Below are positions 1 through 10,859 of a DNA stretch of 64,000 nt, in pieces. Numbering within the stretch: position 1 is the stretch's first letter; every line of letters starts with the position of its first letter. The translations under genes and the position numbers were made by a program. The notes beneath the pieces were generated by a model, which saw nothing but the letters and a program-made list of their open reading frames with translations, was not told the origin of the DNA and searched no databases. This DNA comes from Apodospora peruviana (Eukaryota; Ascomycota; Sordariomycetes; Sordariales; Lasiosphaeriaceae), in the NCBI GenBank assembly GCA_033439685.1, contig JAUEDM010000006.1, forward strand, positions 3,038,001-3,102,000, given 5' to 3'.

Positions 1-307
1 CTTCTAGAACCGTCCGAGGAACATCATGGATTCGGTCGTCGATGAGTGAACCACACTTCACCTCAAAGTAGAAAGAGAAGATAATTACGTTCCACATCAC
101 AGATAGACCAGACCAACCTCGAATTAAGTGAACTTGATCACTTTATAATCAATTTGTCTGTCATTCTCAAGTGCAAACCCCTCCAAATAAACGGGCTGAT
201 TAATCTCGTCATCTCACTGTCTCACATCGCCTCATCAACTCCAAACCTTCAACATAAGAGCCACAGCAGCACATTTTGCATCACTAACAGAGGCACAACC
301 AAAAACC
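1..307. other. Left edge and 5' leader of the WLM gene
   Basis: No gene is seen here. The stretch ends in an A/C-rich leader directly before the ATG at 308, with the context ACCATGG, which is typical of a fungal 5' UTR. Any gene to the left of the window is out of view. Confidence 0.5.
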
Positions 308-1453
308 ATGGACAACTCACTCTCATCACCACCCGTCAGCCCAGACAAGCCAAAGGGCTCATCACCATCCGAACCGGTCGACACATTCAAAATAACCATC
401 AACTTCACGCCAGAGCACTACTCCGAAGCCTGGACATTCAACACAGCACCGACCCTAGCCGACCTCCTCTTAGAATGCCAAACCAATTTCCCCGAGTACG
501 ACTGGTCCAAAACTAAAGCCATGCCCGCTTCCCGTCGTCCCGGGATTAAACCACTCCTCAAAACCCCCGACGACGACAACCTCTCCCTCTCACCACTGCA
601 AAACACCGCCATAAAACTAATGGCGCCCAAAACCTCTTCCCTTGAGAGTCTACAATCCGCATCCGCCTCAGCAGCCGCTCTCAACGTAGCCCGCGTATCG
701 CGCCGGATCAACAACCACCCCCGTTCCCATCGTCCGCATCAATCCCAAGAATATCTCCAATATACATTCCACACCCTCCGCCCATTACCCTATCTACCCA
801 ACCCAGCCCGATCCCTCGCCTTCCTGGAACGTTTACGAAGTGACCCAGGAATCCGCGCAGCAATGCTCGCCCACAAATTCTCTGTTGGATTGTTAACAGA
901 AATGGATCCCAGTCAGCACACGCAGTCCACCCACGAGGGCACCACGCGGATATTAGGTCTAAATCGCAACAAAGGCGAGGTTATTGAGTTACGACTGCGA
1001 ACAGACGTGTATGACGGCTACAGGGACTACAAGACCATCCGCAAGACATTGTGCCACGAACTCGCGCATAACGTGCATTCTGAGCACGATAGGCAGTTTT
1101 GGGATTTGACTGCTCAGATTGAGCGGGAGGTCAGCAGGGCGGACTGGAAATCTGGTGGGCGGGTGGTCGGCGGGCCCGATGGGGCCGAGTTTGCGCCGGA
1201 GAGAGGAGGAGGTGAGGAAGAGATGTTTATGGATCACGGTGGGTGGACGGGGGGGACTTATGTCCTCGGTGGAGGGAACGGGAATGGGCAGGGAGGGGGA
1301 ATGGGTAGGAGGGAGATTCTTGCCCGAGCGGCGGAGCAGAGGTTGAGGAATTTGGGATCGCAGGGACAGGGACAGGAAAAAGGGAAAGGGGGGAGTACTA
1401 CGGATAGGGAGGGTGGTGGTGGGAGCGAAGCAGGTGGGAGCAATCAGTCATAG
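308..1453 (+). CDS. WLM-domain metalloprotease with ubiquitin-like N-terminus (Wss1-like)
   Basis: Single-exon gene, 381 aa. The WLM (Wss1-like metalloprotease) core carries the zinc site HELAHNVHSEHD at residues 250-261: His250, Glu251 and His254 form HExxH and His260 is the probable third ligand. FW follows shortly after, as in the family. Residues about 25-105 look like a divergent ubiquitin-like beta-grasp fold, so this belongs to the fungal ubiquitin/WLM fusion branch. Family members cleave DNA-protein crosslinks or SUMO/ubiquitin-bound substrates in the nucleus, and that role here is by family only. The C-terminal 80 residues are Gly-rich and probably disordered. I see no clear Cdc48-binding motif. 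The ATG at 308 lies in a good context and no intron is needed. A tRNA-Asn follows 280 bp downstream on the same strand. Confidence 0.88.
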   Translation: MDNSLSSPPVSPDKPKGSSPSEPVDTFKITINFTPEHYSEAWTFNTAPTLADLLLECQTNFPEYDWSKTKAMPASRRPGIKPLLKTPDDDNLSLSPLQNTAIKLMAPKTSSLESLQSASASAAALNVARVSRRINNHPRSHRPHQSQEYLQYTFHTLRPLPYLPNPARSLAFLERLRSDPGIRAAMLAHKFSVGLLTEMDPSQHTQSTHEGTTRILGLNRNKGEVIELRLRTDVYDGYRDYKTIRKTLCHELAHNVHSEHDRQFWDLTAQIEREVSRADWKSGGRVVGGPDGAEFAPERGGGEEEMFMDHGGWTGGTYVLGGGNGNGQGGGMGRREILARAAEQRLRNLGSQGQGQEKGKGGSTTDREGGGGSEAGGSNQS

Positions 1454-1734
1454 GTGGTTTTGCTAAAAGAGCGAACGTGGGTTGGATATTGTTTATTTTG
1501 GTGCCTGCGGATGATATCCTTGTTAGCAAGGTGTTTATGATTATGAGATTTGGTGTTGATAGGTACGGGTGTATGGTATGTATGGTGGTGGTTGGTTTCC
1601 AGGAAGAGATATTTGGAAGTGGGCAACAACACAACACACTCCTCGTAGCAGACATCTTGGGGACAGAACTATCTGTACAGTCTGTACTCCGTACTTGTAC
1701 GATATTTCCGGCACAGCCACATAACCATTACTAA

Positions 1735-1808
1735 TCCTCTGTGGCGCAATTGGCTAGCGCGTCAGACTGTTAATCTGGAGGCTGTAAGTTCGACCCTTAC
1801 CGGAGGAG
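1735..1808 (+). tRNA. tRNA-Asn (anticodon GTT), no intron
   Basis: Full cloverleaf. The acceptor TCCTCTG pairs with CGGAGGA (one G-U). The D stem is GCGC/GCGC around AATTGGCTA. The anticodon stem TCAGA/TCTGG encloses the loop CTGTTAA, giving anticodon GTT. The T arm contains GTTCGAC, and the discriminator base is G at 1808. No intron is present. Confidence 0.95.
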
Positions 1809-2813
1809 AAAATCCATTTTTTTTCAGTTGTCTTTTTTGACTTCGTGTTCGTCACAGGTCTTTTTCGCTGTCTTTTTGGTTTTCCGTTTGTTGTTGGACA
1901 TTTATTGGCTAGTCACCCCTGACCGTATTTGTTTGGTGGCGTTGCAGGGGGTAATAGGGGTTCGCTCACTGTCCCTGGAACTGACTAGATATAGGTACGG
2001 AGAACCATCAGACAGTTTATTTTAGGATCAGTAATTATTTTTAACTACCTCATCTTCTGCAGTGACACCACCCAGTACCTTAGAAACTAAGTACAATGGC
2101 CGCGTCCCGAAAGGAAGGGTATCTCCCAAAGAAGCTCGTCTCGCTTAATATGTCCATACAGTGTTGTACCAACCATCGGGCATAGAAAGATCCTCTCCTC
2201 CTGTGCTGGCTTTGTATGTTTTGACTATTCCCACATATAGCACACGCTGCCTCCTCTTGAATTTCTTGGTTCCCACAATCCTACAGATATACCATGCACC
2301 CTTGGGCTTCTGTCTCCCCTTGACCCCTTCTTCCTTCCTTGGCACCACAAAATGAGGGTAAAGAAGCAGTGTAACCAATGATACAAACAGCCCAAGACAG
2401 ACATTTATTGATAGAAAATACGCAAGGATACTACCCTTGCGTTGGTTGACTCTGACAAGAAAACGAAAAGAATGAGAGAAGCCTGCGAAGATGGCCGACC
2501 TTCGCAATGGCGGAGACGTATACCTTATAGTTTCAGCGAGATGTGAATAGAAATGATGCTTTCCGAATGGCATGCCCATGATGAAGTGGCCTGGGAAATA
2601 TAGACAACAGCTCGAGGTGACAGCCAAGTCTAGCATCTGGTCTCGGCGCTCTCCGGCACGTCCACATCCAGGCCGGTTCATTGGCTATCGTCAATCGTCA
2701 TTCGGTGCCATAGCCGGATCAAAAAAAGGAATCTGGAAGAATTCTTGACAGCGTGAGTATAACAGGTCTTGCTAGCACCACCGCGGTGCTGTCATCGGCG
2801 GGCGTGACATGCA
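1809..2813. other. Intergenic, no supported gene
   Basis: Holds the tRNA terminator and the 3' flank of the minus-strand gene ending at 2814. One minus-strand open frame (2145-2681, 178 codons) has no recognisable domain and starts with low-complexity sequence. I do not support it as a gene. Confidence 0.5.
1817..1824 (+). terminator. RNA polymerase III terminator of the tRNA-Asn gene
   Basis: A run of eight T begins 9 nt after the tRNA 3' end, the usual Pol III stop signal. Confidence 0.85.
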
Positions 2814-5800
2814 TCACAAAATCGCACGGTACTGACCATCATCGTAATCATAATCGGTGGGATCCATCCTCATGGCCCCATGTGACTCGGTGCGGCGCAT
2901 CTGGTTGTTAGTGGTAGCATCATTCTGCTGTGGTAGTGACTGCTGCTGCTCTCGTTGCTGCTGCTGCCACTTCTCTCCCGAGGTGCTCTTGGTCCGGCGC
3001 AGCTCAGTAGCTCGCTCCTCACGTTCTGCAAAGACACGCTGGCGCTCTAGGACAGCCTTGAAAAAAGTGGTGATCTCGGCCAGCTGGATCTGCTGCTGCT
3101 CCGGACATCCCAGGATGTTGAATAGGTTCTGCGAGTCGAGCAGCTGTTTTGCAATCACAGTATCGGGCTGACAGAAGGTGCGGATTCTTAGGGCCCTCGC
3201 ATTGACCTTCATCATGTCAAGGACGCCAGCTATGGCTGTTGGAAGCACGGTACGCCCGTAGAACTTGAAGTCATTCACATGAAGCTTGACGAGCTCGAGC
3301 TGGGTCTCGAGGTCGTAACGGAAGCTGACGACTTTAGGTCTTCCTCTCTGTTGCCAATGTTCAGAAATCTTCTTTAGCTTATCGGCTTCCAAGCGGCCGG
3401 CGTTGAATTCAGCTGTGATGTAGTCGTTCAGTGCTGTGGTCAGCGCGTACTCCAGCTCGCAGTACACCAAGCTCTGCTCCCGCGGGTTCAGGGAGATGGC
3501 AAGAGAACGTGCGTTGCCTGGTTGACTCTTATCCGAGTCTCGCGACTGGCGCTGGGCTTTGTTGTCGTTCCCTTTCTCCACCTATAGTCACTGTCAATTG
3601 TCTTGATTCGCCAATTTGCTCACCAACTAAACATACCATCTCTCTCGCCTTCTTCACGAGCTGATCAAACAAGTTTGGCTTGCGGCTGGGAGACTGCTTT
3701 GCCTCTGCCGGTTTTGACGTGCTCTCTAGCCATCCGTTATGTCCGATCAACGTCTTCGAAGCCATTCTAGTCACCTGCGCGCGCTGACTCTCGCGATGCG
3801 CGAACGGTGCAATCGCAGAGAACTGAGGCTCCGCTGCGCTCACTGTCGACTGGTTTGTTCCAGCTCTGTCTGATCCACGAGCTTTCTGCAGATGAGCAAG
3901 GCGTGACGCTTCTGATTCATGCTCAGGAACACCGGGCGAATTCATCCAGTCGGCATAGCCTTGGAGGATACTGACGTGCTTCGGCACCTCTTCCTTTTTA
4001 ATACGGAGGGGGCTGATGCGACCAGTGAAACGAGTATTGTCTGGATCTTGGGAATAATTCGAAGACGAGACATCTGATACGAATAGCTCTTTTGTCAGGT
4101 CGGCCGATAGGCGGTTCATCTCATATGAACGCTGAGCAACTGTTGGGCCTTTGCTCCGTCTACGCTGTGAGCTGGCAGTGGGCTTGGCGGAATGCTGAGC
4201 AAGCTCTGTATCAAGCTGCTTCAAATGACCCTGCTGGACACGCCGAGCTGCAGACCGGGATGAAGCCATCGGGTGTGTGCCATTGCTCGCTATTTGGCGG
4301 TGGCCAGACTCCTTGGTCGGGGATTGAGATCTGGTGGAGGTGGGATCGGAGTTATGAGCTGCACGACGACCATCATTGTTCTTGCCGTTGCTCCAGAATT
4401 TGAGCGGCGAACGTGATCGCGCCCTTGAAGGAGTCTTGGCCGGCTGATTCTTTGCTGGCGACCGAGGCCGCGACGGCGACGAGTTGGGGGCTTGGTTCTC
4501 GAAATTGACTTGCTTCGCGAAGCTACTGCTCTGCGGTATTTGTCGACCACGGACAGGTGCTCCCTCCTCAGACAGTCCCCGAAAAGGCAATGGCTCCTGC
4601 TCATGCCGATTGTGAAACAGCATCGGTTCCTCTCCATGTCCACCACGGAGAGGCATTTCGTCATCGCCGTCTTGGGAAAGCCTTTTACTTTTTAGTACAG
4701 CCTCCTTATGAAAGGAATCCAAGTTACTCACACAGAAGTCAATCGATCCATTTGGGAATCGGTCAAACTGAGCTGCAGAACGCGCTTCGGTGAGGGCGAG
4801 CGAGGCGTGCGTGTCTTGAGCGACTTGGAGACTGGAATAAAATTTCCTCGAATGGCACGGGTCTCTTCCACGGCTCCAACAATGCGCTCGGGGCCGTCGC
4901 GGTAGCTAGCACCAAGGTCTTTTTGGAATTGGCGAATCATTGGGCTCTCACTGAGGGTAGGGCTGGCGGTAGCAAGTTTTGGTTGTCGGACAGTCACGTC
5001 GTTCTCGTGTTGAGTGATCTTGTGATCCAGACGCGTCAACGCCTCTCGAAGAAGTAATGAATGAAAGAGAGGCTGCGGCTGCTGGGGCAAACCTACTGTC
5101 ATGCTAGAAGGTAAAGGCAAAGCAAGCTCAGGATCGATGAATAGTTCTGGGCGAAGACCTGAGAGCCAGGTTTCCGTGCGATTCTTGCGATTCTCCCGGT
5201 CTGAAATAGCAAGAATAGCAAGGGATATCAGCAATTGTCGCTCGATTGCCTACCTATTGTACATGTGCAGTGATAGGTATTCATAAATGGGGCTTACCTT
5301 GCATGCTCATTCCCTCGGGTTTGTGATTGTTTACAATTTCGGAGCGCCAATTTTGTGCTTGGAAAAGCGCCCTATTGTCAGTTTTTCCTTTGGCTGCGGG
5401 GCGATGAGACTGACAATGGTTGGCAATGGATTGACTGCCGTCCGAAATTGGGGCGAAAACGAAAGGGCCGAGCTGGCTTGGAAGCGGATTTGTGGTGTTG
5501 TTGGCTTGGCTGTCTGGGGAACCAGTCCCGTGGATGTTCATGATCTGAAAAGTACTGCCCCGATGCACTATCTTATCTGCCGCCGTCGCCGTTGCTGCTT
5601 TCGAGTGGTTAGGCGGGTGTCAAAGATGCTAACACAGGTGGCAGGCAGACTTGGGAGCAGAGCGCTGCACTGACCTTCCCCTTGAGTTGGCACGGTCGAG
5701 TGCTCTATGTTGATACTGAGCTGCTCAGCGTACATTATTTGTGAGCCTGACATTCCTGCGGACCGTGGACGACCTTCTTCCGCCCCAGATGGCGCATCCG

Positions 5801-6032
5801 TCACTGGCAACAGGATAGAGTTCGGAGTTCTGATGGGCGTCTCAACTGCGTGCTGCATCTTCGAACCAAATTGGCTCAAGTCCACTGTAGTGGTGGACTT
5901 GGTAACTAATGGGGTGCTTCCAGTTGAGATGGTCGATACTAATAGCCTGAGATCGTTGAGGCCTCGGAACCTGCGTAGGACGCGGATTGAGTGGTGCGAA
6001 GAGACGTCCGGCGTGTCGAGGGCACTCCCCAT
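2814..6032 (-). CDS. Conserved fungal protein of unknown function, five exons, disordered with a helical C-terminal domain
   Basis: Model, exons 5' to 3': 6032-5675, 5594-5298, 5200-4732, 4681-3637, 3581-2814. All junctions are GT-AG and phase-consistent, giving 978 aa. Donors are GTCAGT, GTAAGC, GTGAGT and GTATGT; the acceptor of intron 1 was chosen as AAGCAG at 5595 because it lies 14 nt after a CTAAC branch site and keeps the frame. The first about 700 residues are Ser/Pro/Arg-rich with SPxK/RSRSP-type stretches (for example RPRSPAKNQP), so probably disordered and phosphorylated. The last exon carries a conserved helical region (from LEYALTTALNDY, about residue 760, to about 900), then a Gln-rich tail. 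I know this C-terminal region only as a fungal protein of unknown function. The 5' end is uncertain: from 5940 to 6130 all three frames look partly coding, and coding-like sequence on the same strand continues to at least 6600, so the gene may be longer. Confidence 0.7.
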
Positions 6033-6323
6033 TCGGTTTGTTTGTCGGGCCCGCAGTCGTGATTCCAGATGCGAGGTCGGGAAGCTGCACGAAAAGTGAT
6101 AAACTGCGTCGTAAGTTACAGGTCGTTGAGGGTACGCCCATCGACCCAGGCTGAATATTGGGAATCAAACCATGAGAAAGCTCGCAGCCCTCAACATCTC
6201 CTGTTATCGGTTTTCGGACCCAGTTACTCACCACAGGAGCTGTAATGCCTCCAGAATTCAGATGGAAATGAAGAAAATCAAATTTCGGATGATCTTTGCT
6301 CCCGTTCTCTCGTTCGTTTCCAC

Positions 6324-8182
6324 TTAAAAAGATCTGGTAACAAATAACGACTTGCAAAGGAATCGAGTGTATTTCGGGTCGAGAAATAATACGCTACCTG
6401 CCTGGGACGCATTCATCGACGGCTCGTACTTTGTAATCAGTTGACCACGACCGCAACTCGTGGAGATCATGAGCAATCGATCCCACACAAGATAACGCAT
6501 CATGCTCTTATCGATTTCCTTCGGCCTGATGATCCAGTTGTTGCCGACACGATAATGGCAAGAGCAGGTCGGTCTCATCTCTTGGAGAAGGAGAAATTGC
6601 TCTTGACCTAAATGAATCACTTCGTCACTTTGAGAAGGAGCAATTGCCTCTTGACCTAGATGAATCATTCCGTCGCTTGAGGAAGGAGCGCTTGCATGTT
6701 GATGGCCCCCGTTCTGTTCGGGCAACTACGAGGAGCGTACAGTTTGCTATTCCCACCATTCCCTACAAATTCCCCTTGCCTCTGCCTGAGGCCTCTCCCA
6801 AGTCCCCGAGTTCATCGTCCTTAAATAAGATTCTAGGCACAACCACATCAACACGACCAGCCAGCCCAAAGACATCTCGTCCTGGCTGTTGTGAATCAAA
6901 TGCAGCAACGTTCTTGTTCAATATTGCTCCCACGTAACGAGAAACTTCTCGTACCAAAACGGCATTCCACAGGTATTCCAGCATCAACACCTAATCCCCA
7001 ATCAGGAGATAGGTTAAGATGCCGAAGCCCGACCGCTTCGCACTTTATGTTTCTTCGTTCTGCGTGAGCACATCGGAGACGAGAAGGCCACGGGAGACGA
7101 GGACTTTCAAGTTGACCTCGCTGGAGGCGTCTTGTATGGGCTTATTAAGTCAACTAACTGCCCCTTCTCGGGCGACCCTGTTGCGGGACTCCAGCGCTGG
7201 AGAGACGACCACATGCGCCGGTTTGTAAGTCCTGTATGTGATAGATACCCCCAAGATGCTTCTGCTCACCAGCAATCTCAAAAGATGACCTCCCCGTGCC
7301 CCATGTCCCACACATGACAATAATTACGTCGGCAATATGTCCGACCGAGAGCCTCCGGCGATAGAGAGCTGCGTGCCCAAAACGTCATCACTTTCTTCTC
7401 CCAGGTTCGTCACTTGATTCACCGGAGCTGAAGGGAGTTGCGTTCGGACGATAACAACCCTGGGTTATCGATCACACGCTCTTTGTCTCGTCCCGGGCTC
7501 AGGACCATGGCCGGTGCGCACCTTCAGTGCCAGAGAGTTTCACCAATTGCTGTAGGACAGCACAAATGGAAGGGGCGGAAAACTGGTCCAGGTGCGAAAG
7601 CTTGTGATTCGTCCAGTTGACGTGGATGCCGAAAAGGCAGCAATAGGCAATATGGTGATGGCTGTTCCGTCCAATGCAGCCAAACGCCTTTCTCTCAACT
7701 CCGGTAACGCTGGTAGCAAAGAAGGCGACCAGATGCGGCTGACGAAGAAGTTGGCTTGCCGTCGTTCTTCGCTTTCAAGAGAAGGGTTGGATGGCTATAT
7801 CATCCTCATCGTATGGTACCTCACCCTGACGGCGGTTTGATTTCCACCTCGCGAGAAAGCAAGGCTTGATCAGCGACGAGCAGTCGTTGCCAGAAAATCT
7901 CTGGTGAAGTTCATGCCCACGGCCGAGTCAAAAACGGTGGGCACGATAACAGCTGAAGCGACCGAATTGTTTCGAGGACCTTCACCCCACAGCTGGGATT
8001 TGATAGCGTATTGGATTATCGGGAAGCACCGGCTCACAAGTACGGCTTCGAGAAAGACTGACGTACGGTTCACACCTGGGAACCCTGATGAGCAAGGGCT
8101 CGCGATACAGAATGGCCGGTCACTGACGAGGAAACCCACGTCTTGTGTACGGCTGGCTGGCGTGCATCCGGGGAAATTCTGA
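6324..8182. other. Coding-like segments on both strands, no intact gene model
   Basis: Several stretches read like protein but do not join. Minus strand: 6725-6400 reads through RYLVWDRLLMISTS and KYEPSMN and could be 5' exons of the gene ending at 2814, with a possible GTAGCG donor near 6395; 6990-6763 reads LWNAVLVREVSRYVG and stops at a TAG. Plus strand: 7018-7224 is open for 69 codons with good codon use (VDLAGGVLYGLIKST, LQRWRDDHMRRF) and ends at a strong GTAAGT donor at 7225; 7841-8182 is open for 113 codons (PHSWDLIAYWIIGKHRL). I could not chain these into one reading frame. It may be a decayed gene, two overlapping or adjacent genes with short exons, or partly chance. The 6033-6323 stretch contains a probable minus-strand intron (GTGAGT at about 6233, GTGCAG at about 6083). 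Confidence 0.4.
6601..6696. repeat. Two tandem copies of a 48-bp unit, plus a partial third
   Basis: Copies at 6601-6648 and 6649-6696 are similar along their whole length (both begin TCTTGACCTA and end near AAGGAGC.. TTGC). A partial unit lies just before, at about 6580-6600. The period is 16 codons and the repeat is open on both strands: IHLGQE repeated on minus, LDLNES/LDLDES on plus. Confidence 0.8.
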
Positions 8183-8890
8183 TTATTGGGCCTGTCACGA
8201 GGGAAGTGGAGATGAAAAGATTTGGTGCAATGCGTGTGTCTCACGAAAAAAGGTCTGGCCCCCCTTTTTTTGAGATCCCGTCCAGCGCAACCGTCGTGAC
8301 CCCCCGCCACGACCCCACTGCTCGACTACCGTGTCTGAGTCCCGATCCCCCGCTCGCGCATCGCGTCTTGCGGCCAACGGCGGGCATCGAGAGCTTCAAG
8401 TGACAAAAATCCCGCCCAAATGGCCAGCCCATCCTTCCACAGCGCCTCGTGTGTACCCCACACGGGGCTAAAGCTGGGTACCGTCCGAAGACATCTGGCA
8501 GTCGACTGGCTCACCTTGGGTGCTTCCTTGGCTCGACGTCACCCCGTCCATGGACCGGGCTGCGGTTCCTCTTCTCGAAGCCCTCCCGCCGATCTTCCCG
8601 AATTGTTTGCCGTATTCCTGGTCCGCAAGTGCACCTCCAGCTCTAGGATCTGATTCACCGTCCGCCGTGTCCACTAGTCTTACTGTACCCCAAGTTCGGG
8701 ACGTGACCCGGGTCTGGATTCTGGAAGTCCATTTTGTTCTTATTAAGCTTCCACCTCCGGCCTGTGAATGCTTCCTCTCAAACCACTCATACACGATCAG
8801 TTCTCGTTCAAGATACCCCATTTCATCCTCATATCGTCTCACTGATTTTATTCGCTTCGGATCTGAGTCGCCTTTCTTTCTACCACAAAC

Positions 8891-10859
8891 ATGGAGTCGC
8901 AACCCAGTCGCCAGACGGAGACGCACTATGATATCGGTATGAAAGAAGCGTCCAGACAACTCTTGACCAATCAACTAACACCCGTCTCTAGTCATTGTCG
9001 GTGCCGGTCCGGTTGGACTAATGCTGTCTACCTGCCTGGCAAGATGGGGCTACAAGATTAAGCACATCGATAACAGGGCTGAGCCCACACCCACGGGCCG
9101 CGCCGACGGCATTCAGCCCCGGTCGCTTGACCTGCTCCGGAATATGGGGCTCAAGTCGGCCATCATGGCCCACAAGCCCGCTCGCGTCTACGAGGTTGCC
9201 TTCTGGGACCCACCTAAGTCCGGAGAGGGCATCGTGCGGACCGGAACCTGGGCCAGTTGCCCCAACTTTATTGATGCCCGATACCCCTTTACCACCCTGC
9301 TGCACCAGGGCCTGATCGAGCGCGTCTTCATTGCGGACCTGAAGAAGAACGGTGTCGAGATCCAGCGGCCATGGACGATCAAGGGATTCACCTCTGACGA
9401 GAAGGCGGACCCGGAATACCCGGTTACGGTCGACCTAGAGCACGTTGATGGTACCGCCAAGGAGACCATCCGTGCCAAGTATCTGTTCGGTGGTGAGGGC
9501 GGCAAGTCCTTTGTTCGCGATCAGCTCAAGATCGAGGTCAAGCACAAGGACCCCATCTCATATGTTTGGGGTGTCATGGATGGTGTTGTCAAGACCGATT
9601 TCCCCGATATCAAGATGAAGTGCACAATCCACTCTCAGCACGGCTCCATCATGGTTATTCCCCGTGAGGATAACATGGTCCGCCTCTATATTCAGATTGC
9701 GTCCTCCACGGACCCAGACTTTCACCCCAGGAAAACCGCGACCACCGAGGAAGTCCAGGCCTCGGCGAAGCGTATCCTCGCGCCCTACTCCATTGAGTGG
9801 GAGCGTGTCGAGTGGTACTCTGTTTACCCGATCGGCCAGGGCATCTCGGACAAGTACACGCTGGATCACCGCGTGTTCCTCGGCGGAGATGCTTGCCACA
9901 CCCACAGCCCCAAGGCAGGCCAGGGCATGAATACCGCCTTCCTGGACGCCCAGAACCTGGCGTGGAAGATCCACGCCGTCGAGGCCGGCTTCGCCAGCCG
10001 CGACATCCTCAAGACGTACGAGCCGGAGCGCAAGGACGTCGCCGAGACCCTGTTGTCGTTCGACAACAAGTACGCCAAGCTCTTCTCCCAAAAGCCGGAC
10101 GCCAGCACGGTTAAGTCCGCGACGAGCGGGCAGCAATCGGCCGAGGAGAACGAGTTCATCAAGACCTTCAAAGAGGCGTGTGAGTTCACCAGCGGATACG
10201 GAGTCTTCTACAAGGCCAACGCGCTCAACTGGTCGCCCGAGCACCCGGCGCAGTCGCACGTCGTGCACCCGACCAGCACGCGCTTGGTGCCTGGTCGCTT
10301 GTTCATTAACGCTGACGTGACCCGCGTCGTCGACGCCAACGTCGTCCACCTGGAGCAGGAGATCCCGCTCAACGGCTCGTTCAGGTTGTTCATCTTCGCC
10401 GGCAAGCCGAGCGTCACCGCGCAGGCGCTGAAGGATCTGGCGATCAACATGTCCCGCAAGGGATCCTTCTACCAGGCCTACACCCGGCCCGACGTCGACA
10501 CGGTCAGCTACCACGAGCGCTACAACCCGCACAGCTTGTTCTACAGCGTGTGCACCGTCTTTGCCGCGCCGCGGTCGAGTGTTGAGATCTCGAGGGATTT
10601 GCCCCCGCTGTTGGCGCGGTACAAGGACAATGTCTACGCCGACGACAAGTGGGACCGCCGGTTCCCTGACGCCAAGGCGGCCGCTCACGCCAAGATGGGC
10701 CTCGACGAGGAGAAGGGTGGCGTCGTGGTCGTCAGGCCGGACGGTTATGTGGGTATCGTCGTCGCGTTGGAGGAGGGCAGCGCGACTGTTGACGCGCTGA
10801 ACCAGTACTTTGGGTCGTTCTGCACCAAGAAGTTGGGGGGTACTTCGGCGCAGCTTTAG
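8891..10859 (+). CDS. FAD-dependent aromatic monooxygenase, phenol 2-monooxygenase family
   Basis: Two exons, 8891-8936 and 8992-10859, with a 55-nt intron (GTATGA, branch ACTAAC, acceptor CTAG), giving 637 aa. The splice restores the Rossmann motif DIVIVGAGPVGLM (residues 14-26; GxGxxG binds FAD ADP). A second FAD motif, GDACHTHSPKAGQGMN, lies near residue 315. The C-terminal about 180 residues match the thioredoxin-like dimerisation domain of phenol hydroxylases, ending VVVRPDGYVGIVVAL. Length fits the family (yeast enzyme about 665 aa). Members hydroxylate phenolic rings with NADPH and O2, in the cytosol. The exact substrate cannot be read here, and a biosynthetic hydroxylase of the same fold is possible. 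No partner ring-cleavage gene (catechol or hydroxyquinol dioxygenase) is adjacent. Codon use is strongly C/G-ending, suggesting good expression. Confidence 0.9.

Noticed and set aside
2145..2681. Minus-strand 178-codon open frame
   Set aside because: No domain, no good start context, and no neighbouring exons; most likely chance.
9558..10688. Minus-strand open frame of 376 codons over the monooxygenase
   Set aside because: Antisense shadow produced by strong C/G third-position bias of the real plus-strand gene. No domain features.
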